The notes under the pieces are model-generated. The model saw only the letters and a list, made by a program, of their open reading frames with translations. It did not search any database and had not been told where the DNA came from. Below are positions 61,808-64,000 of a DNA stretch of 64,000 nucleotides, one piece after another. The stretch spans positions 2,542,001 through 2,606,000 of the forward strand of contig WLWP01000001.1 in assembly GCA_012103505.1 (NCBI GenBank), given 5' to 3'. Positions within the stretch are counted from its first letter, which is position 1. Each line of letters starts with the position of its first letter. The translations under genes and the position numbers were made by a program. The DNA is from Pseudomonadales bacterium. GTDB lineage: Bacteria > Pseudomonadota > Gammaproteobacteria > Pseudomonadales > Azotimanducaceae.

Positions 61808-62935
61808 ATGCTGAACAAACTGGATGATTTCCCTGTCCACCAAACCAGCGAGCCATTGGCCCACCCTGCCACATCCGATCGCAATGTTTATGACCGGACC
61901 TGGTTCAATGGCTATGCCAACGATGGCTCATATTACTTCGGCATTGGTATGGCCATCTATCCGCACAGAGGGATTCTCGATTGCGCATTCAGCGTGGTAC
62001 AGCCTAACAAGTTACAGCACTGTTTCTATGGCTCACGCCGAGCGCCCATCGAGAGGACAGACATGTCCTGCGGACCGTTTCGCATAGAGATTTTGGAACC
62101 GATGAAACGTGTCCGCGTCGTGCTCGAAGACAATGACAGCGGTATCACGTGCGACATCACCTTTAGCGCCCGTACCGCGTCAATCGAGGAAGCACATCAA
62201 ACGCTTTGGCAAGGCGCTCGACGCGTTATGGATGCGACGCGCTTCGACCAGTTTGGTCGCTGGTCAGGAACGATCCATCATCCGGAAGGAACTATTGAAG
62301 TCGACGATCGTATCTGCCACGGCACGAAGGACCGTTCCTGGGGTGTTCGCGGTGTTGGCGAACGCGAGTCAGGTGGTGCACCTATCGTGCCAGACGGAAT
62401 CTGTTTCGTTTGGGCACCTCTTTTCTGGGACGATCATGTGACCCACGCGATCTTTTTTGATGGACCTAAGGGCGAAGCCTTAGTGCGTGAAGGCATCGTT
62501 GCACCGCTGTATGACAGTGAAGCTGAGATACCTGGTGTGCTAGATGGCCATGATGAGCGTATGGCCACCGCAAGGCATCGAATTAACTACTTACCCAACA
62601 CAAGGCTGGCCGAGTCTGCTGAGATCGATCTTGTCAGCCATAACGACGAAACTCGAACCATTCACCTCGAACCAATCTTAAAGTTTCAGATGAAGGGTTT
62701 GGGCTATGGCCATCCAGAGTGGGGACAAGGCATGTGGCAAGGAGAGCTCGAAACTGGCAGCGAGTCCTTCGATCCAAGGCAGCTCGACATGCTCGCTCGT
62801 GAACACCTGCATACACAACAGGTCGTTCGCGCACGCGATGGTGAGCGAACAGGCATCGGTGTACTCGAACAAGTGGTCGTAGGACCCTATGCGCCGGGTG
62901 GTTTTACCGAGTTCTTTGACGGCGCCAAGGAGTAA
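61808..62935 (+). CDS. Conserved DUF7064/CrtC-like protein
   Basis: A 375-residue protein without signal or membrane helices, beta-rich throughout (YYFGIGMAIYPHRGILDCAF, RVRVVLEDNDSGITCDI). GIGMAIYPHRG and GYGHPEWGQGMWQGELE are motifs of the DUF7064 family, which has a lipocalin-like CrtC/AttH type double barrel. No activity is known to me. AGAAGATGAG precedes the ATG. It is six bases upstream of the phosphotransferase gene, a pairing worth noting. Confidence 0.65.
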   Translation: MLNKLDDFPVHQTSEPLAHPATSDRNVYDRTWFNGYANDGSYYFGIGMAIYPHRGILDCAFSVVQPNKLQHCFYGSRRAPIERTDMSCGPFRIEILEPMKRVRVVLEDNDSGITCDITFSARTASIEEAHQTLWQGARRVMDATRFDQFGRWSGTIHHPEGTIEVDDRICHGTKDRSWGVRGVGERESGGAPIVPDGICFVWAPLFWDDHVTHAIFFDGPKGEALVREGIVAPLYDSEAEIPGVLDGHDERMATARHRINYLPNTRLAESAEIDLVSHNDETRTIHLEPILKFQMKGLGYGHPEWGQGMWQGELETGSESFDPRQLDMLAREHLHTQQVVRARDGERTGIGVLEQVVVGPYAPGGFTEFFDGAKE

Positions 62936-62941
62936 CTCGCG

Positions 62942-63991
62942 ATGCCCGTCGTTGCCCATCCAAGCCAAGTCACCCCAGAATGGTTAACGAACGTTTTACG
63001 TGACTGTGGTTTTACAGGATCTGTAAGCGACATTGCATGGCAAGACATAGGTGCTGGGCAAGTAGGCGACAATGCTCGCTTCGATCTCCAAGTGGATGGC
63101 GATCTGCCAACCTCAGTCGTAGGTAAGTTCCCTTCTAGTGATCCTGTTAGCAAGCAAACCGGTATCGACGGACGCAACTACGCAAGAGAAGTATTTTTCT
63201 ATACTGAGCTTGCCCATAGCGTTGACATACAAACACCGCAAGTCTTCACAACAGAATTCGACCCTAGTAATCATGACTTTGTCGTGCTGATGGAAGATCT
63301 CGCACCAGGCACACAAATCGATCAGATGTCCGAATGCACGGTCGATGAAGCCGCTCTCGCACTCGAGCAGCTGGCCAAACTGCACGGACCGCGATGGGCA
63401 GATACGACCCTCGACCAACATCACCTGTTACAACGAGATCCAACAGCGACCACCGACATCGGTGATCTGTATCAAATGGTTCAACCGGGATTCCTAGAGC
63501 GCTATCAAGAACGGTTAAACGAGTTCGATGTGATAGTTGTCGATCGCTTTGGCCATCTGCAGAACGCCTATCACGATCACACTAGTGACCAGACACTCAT
63601 CCATATCGACTATCGCCTCGACAACATGATCTTTGGTGGGCCATACCCACTGACAGTTATTGACTGGCAGTCAATAAATATAGGTTGTGCGTTTAACGAC
63701 GTCAGCTACTTCATGGGGACCTCTCTATCTCCGGAACGACGGGCGGCATCCGAGCGCGACCTGCTCAAGCACTACTTAGAAATCCTCGCAAGCTATCAGG
63801 TGATCCTTGATTGGGACTCATCATGGAGACTCTACCGGCACTACGCTCCAGCCGGTCTCACAATGGCTGTTATCGCCTCAATGATCGTCGGTGAAACAGA
63901 TCGTGGTAACGAGATGTTTATGACGATGGCCAAGCGCAGCATCGCGATGAGCGAAGATCTCGATGCGCTTGAGTTACTAGGCGCAACATAG
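62942..63991 (+). CDS. Phosphotransferase, APH/ecdysteroid-kinase-like
   Basis: Protein-kinase-like small-molecule kinase of 349 residues. The catalytic loop is LIHIDYRLDNMIF (HxD...N), and VIDWQ supplies the metal-binding Asp. The N-lobe has SVVGKFPSSDP with the ATP Lys and VVLMEDLAPG at the hinge. The EcKL/DUF1679-like branch phosphorylates steroid or other hydroxyls. AAGGAG precedes the ATG. It ends nine bases before the window edge. Function by family only. Confidence 0.85.
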   Translation: MPVVAHPSQVTPEWLTNVLRDCGFTGSVSDIAWQDIGAGQVGDNARFDLQVDGDLPTSVVGKFPSSDPVSKQTGIDGRNYAREVFFYTELAHSVDIQTPQVFTTEFDPSNHDFVVLMEDLAPGTQIDQMSECTVDEAALALEQLAKLHGPRWADTTLDQHHLLQRDPTATTDIGDLYQMVQPGFLERYQERLNEFDVIVVDRFGHLQNAYHDHTSDQTLIHIDYRLDNMIFGGPYPLTVIDWQSINIGCAFNDVSYFMGTSLSPERRAASERDLLKHYLEILASYQVILDWDSSWRLYRHYAPAGLTMAVIASMIVGETDRGNEMFMTMAKRSIAMSEDLDALELLGAT

Positions 63992-64000
63992 GCACCTAAC

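Noticed and set aside
1..64000. CRISPR arrays, tRNAs, rRNA, insertion sequences or prophage
   Set aside because: No regularly spaced direct repeats, cloverleaf-type sequences, transposase motifs or phage structural genes were seen by eye.

Overview
The window reads as chromosomal DNA of a marine-type gammaproteobacterium, probably from an uncultivated lineage. The main pointers are a minor-pilin operon in the gammaproteobacterial style (pilE, fimT, pilV, pilW, pilX), Shine-Dalgarno led genes of middling GC content, and many oxidative and lipid genes: acyl-CoA dehydrogenases, luciferase-like (LLM) flavin oxidoreductases, sulfatases, PQQ enzymes, P450 and wax-ester synthase. There is no ribosomal RNA, tRNA, CRISPR array, insertion sequence or phage in view. 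Taxonomy is inference from gene content.

Layout. 1-4040 (minus strand) is a type IV pilus minor-pilin operon that runs into a cadherin-like repeat protein where pilY1 usually sits. 4312-8085 holds a DUF2339 membrane protein and a frameshifted LLM gene. 8172-11496 (minus) holds a small membrane protein, a SLOG/SLATT-type protein and a membrane-anchored GST. 11603-13930 is a membrane PQQ dehydrogenase. 14119-17952 (minus) encodes an exported gluzincin metallopeptidase, a serine hydrolase and a carotenoid oxygenase lipoprotein. 18039-21108 holds an ACAD-like enzyme, a PPOX protein, an esterase and a lone pseudopilin. 21118-27647 (minus) holds a sulfatase and an LLM gene, both frameshifted, a paralogous intact LLM gene, a GPH-type transporter and a FAD oxidoreductase. 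27946-32324 holds a PPOX protein, a PhyH dioxygenase, a HAD phosphatase, an iodotyrosine-deiodinase (IYD) homologue and an MscS channel. 32338-46163 holds transporters, SDRs, acyl-CoA ligase, P450, enoyl-CoA hydratase, a sulfatase/LLM/PPOX run, GNAT and WS/DGAT.

The centrepiece is 46365-53806 (plus). An in-frame TGA at 46626-46628 splits what is clearly one gene, an iodothyronine-deiodinase-like protein whose active site reads GSYT-U-PPF. A perfect 6-bp hairpin with a 5-nt loop starts 10 nt after the TGA and fits the bacterial SECIS pattern. I therefore annotate a 220-aa selenoprotein. It heads a tight co-directional run of seven genes: TIM-barrel isomerase, HupE/UreJ-like membrane protein, two NHL propellers, a PQQ dehydrogenase and a monohaem cytochrome c. 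An unrelated flavin deiodinase homologue (IYD type, with the E91/Y95/K116 substrate-binding residues) lies about 15 kb away. Together they suggest metabolism of halogenated aromatic compounds, which is inference.

55447-60731 (minus) is a translationally coupled catabolic operon: Gfo/Idh, aldo-keto reductase, SsuD-like LLM, ACAD and hot-dog protein. It diverges from a LysR gene across a perfect palindrome. The window ends with a DUF7064-like protein and an aminoglycoside/ecdysteroid-kinase-like phosphotransferase. Three otherwise healthy genes carry single frameshifts. Short imperfect tandem duplications recur in gaps and in some coding regions.
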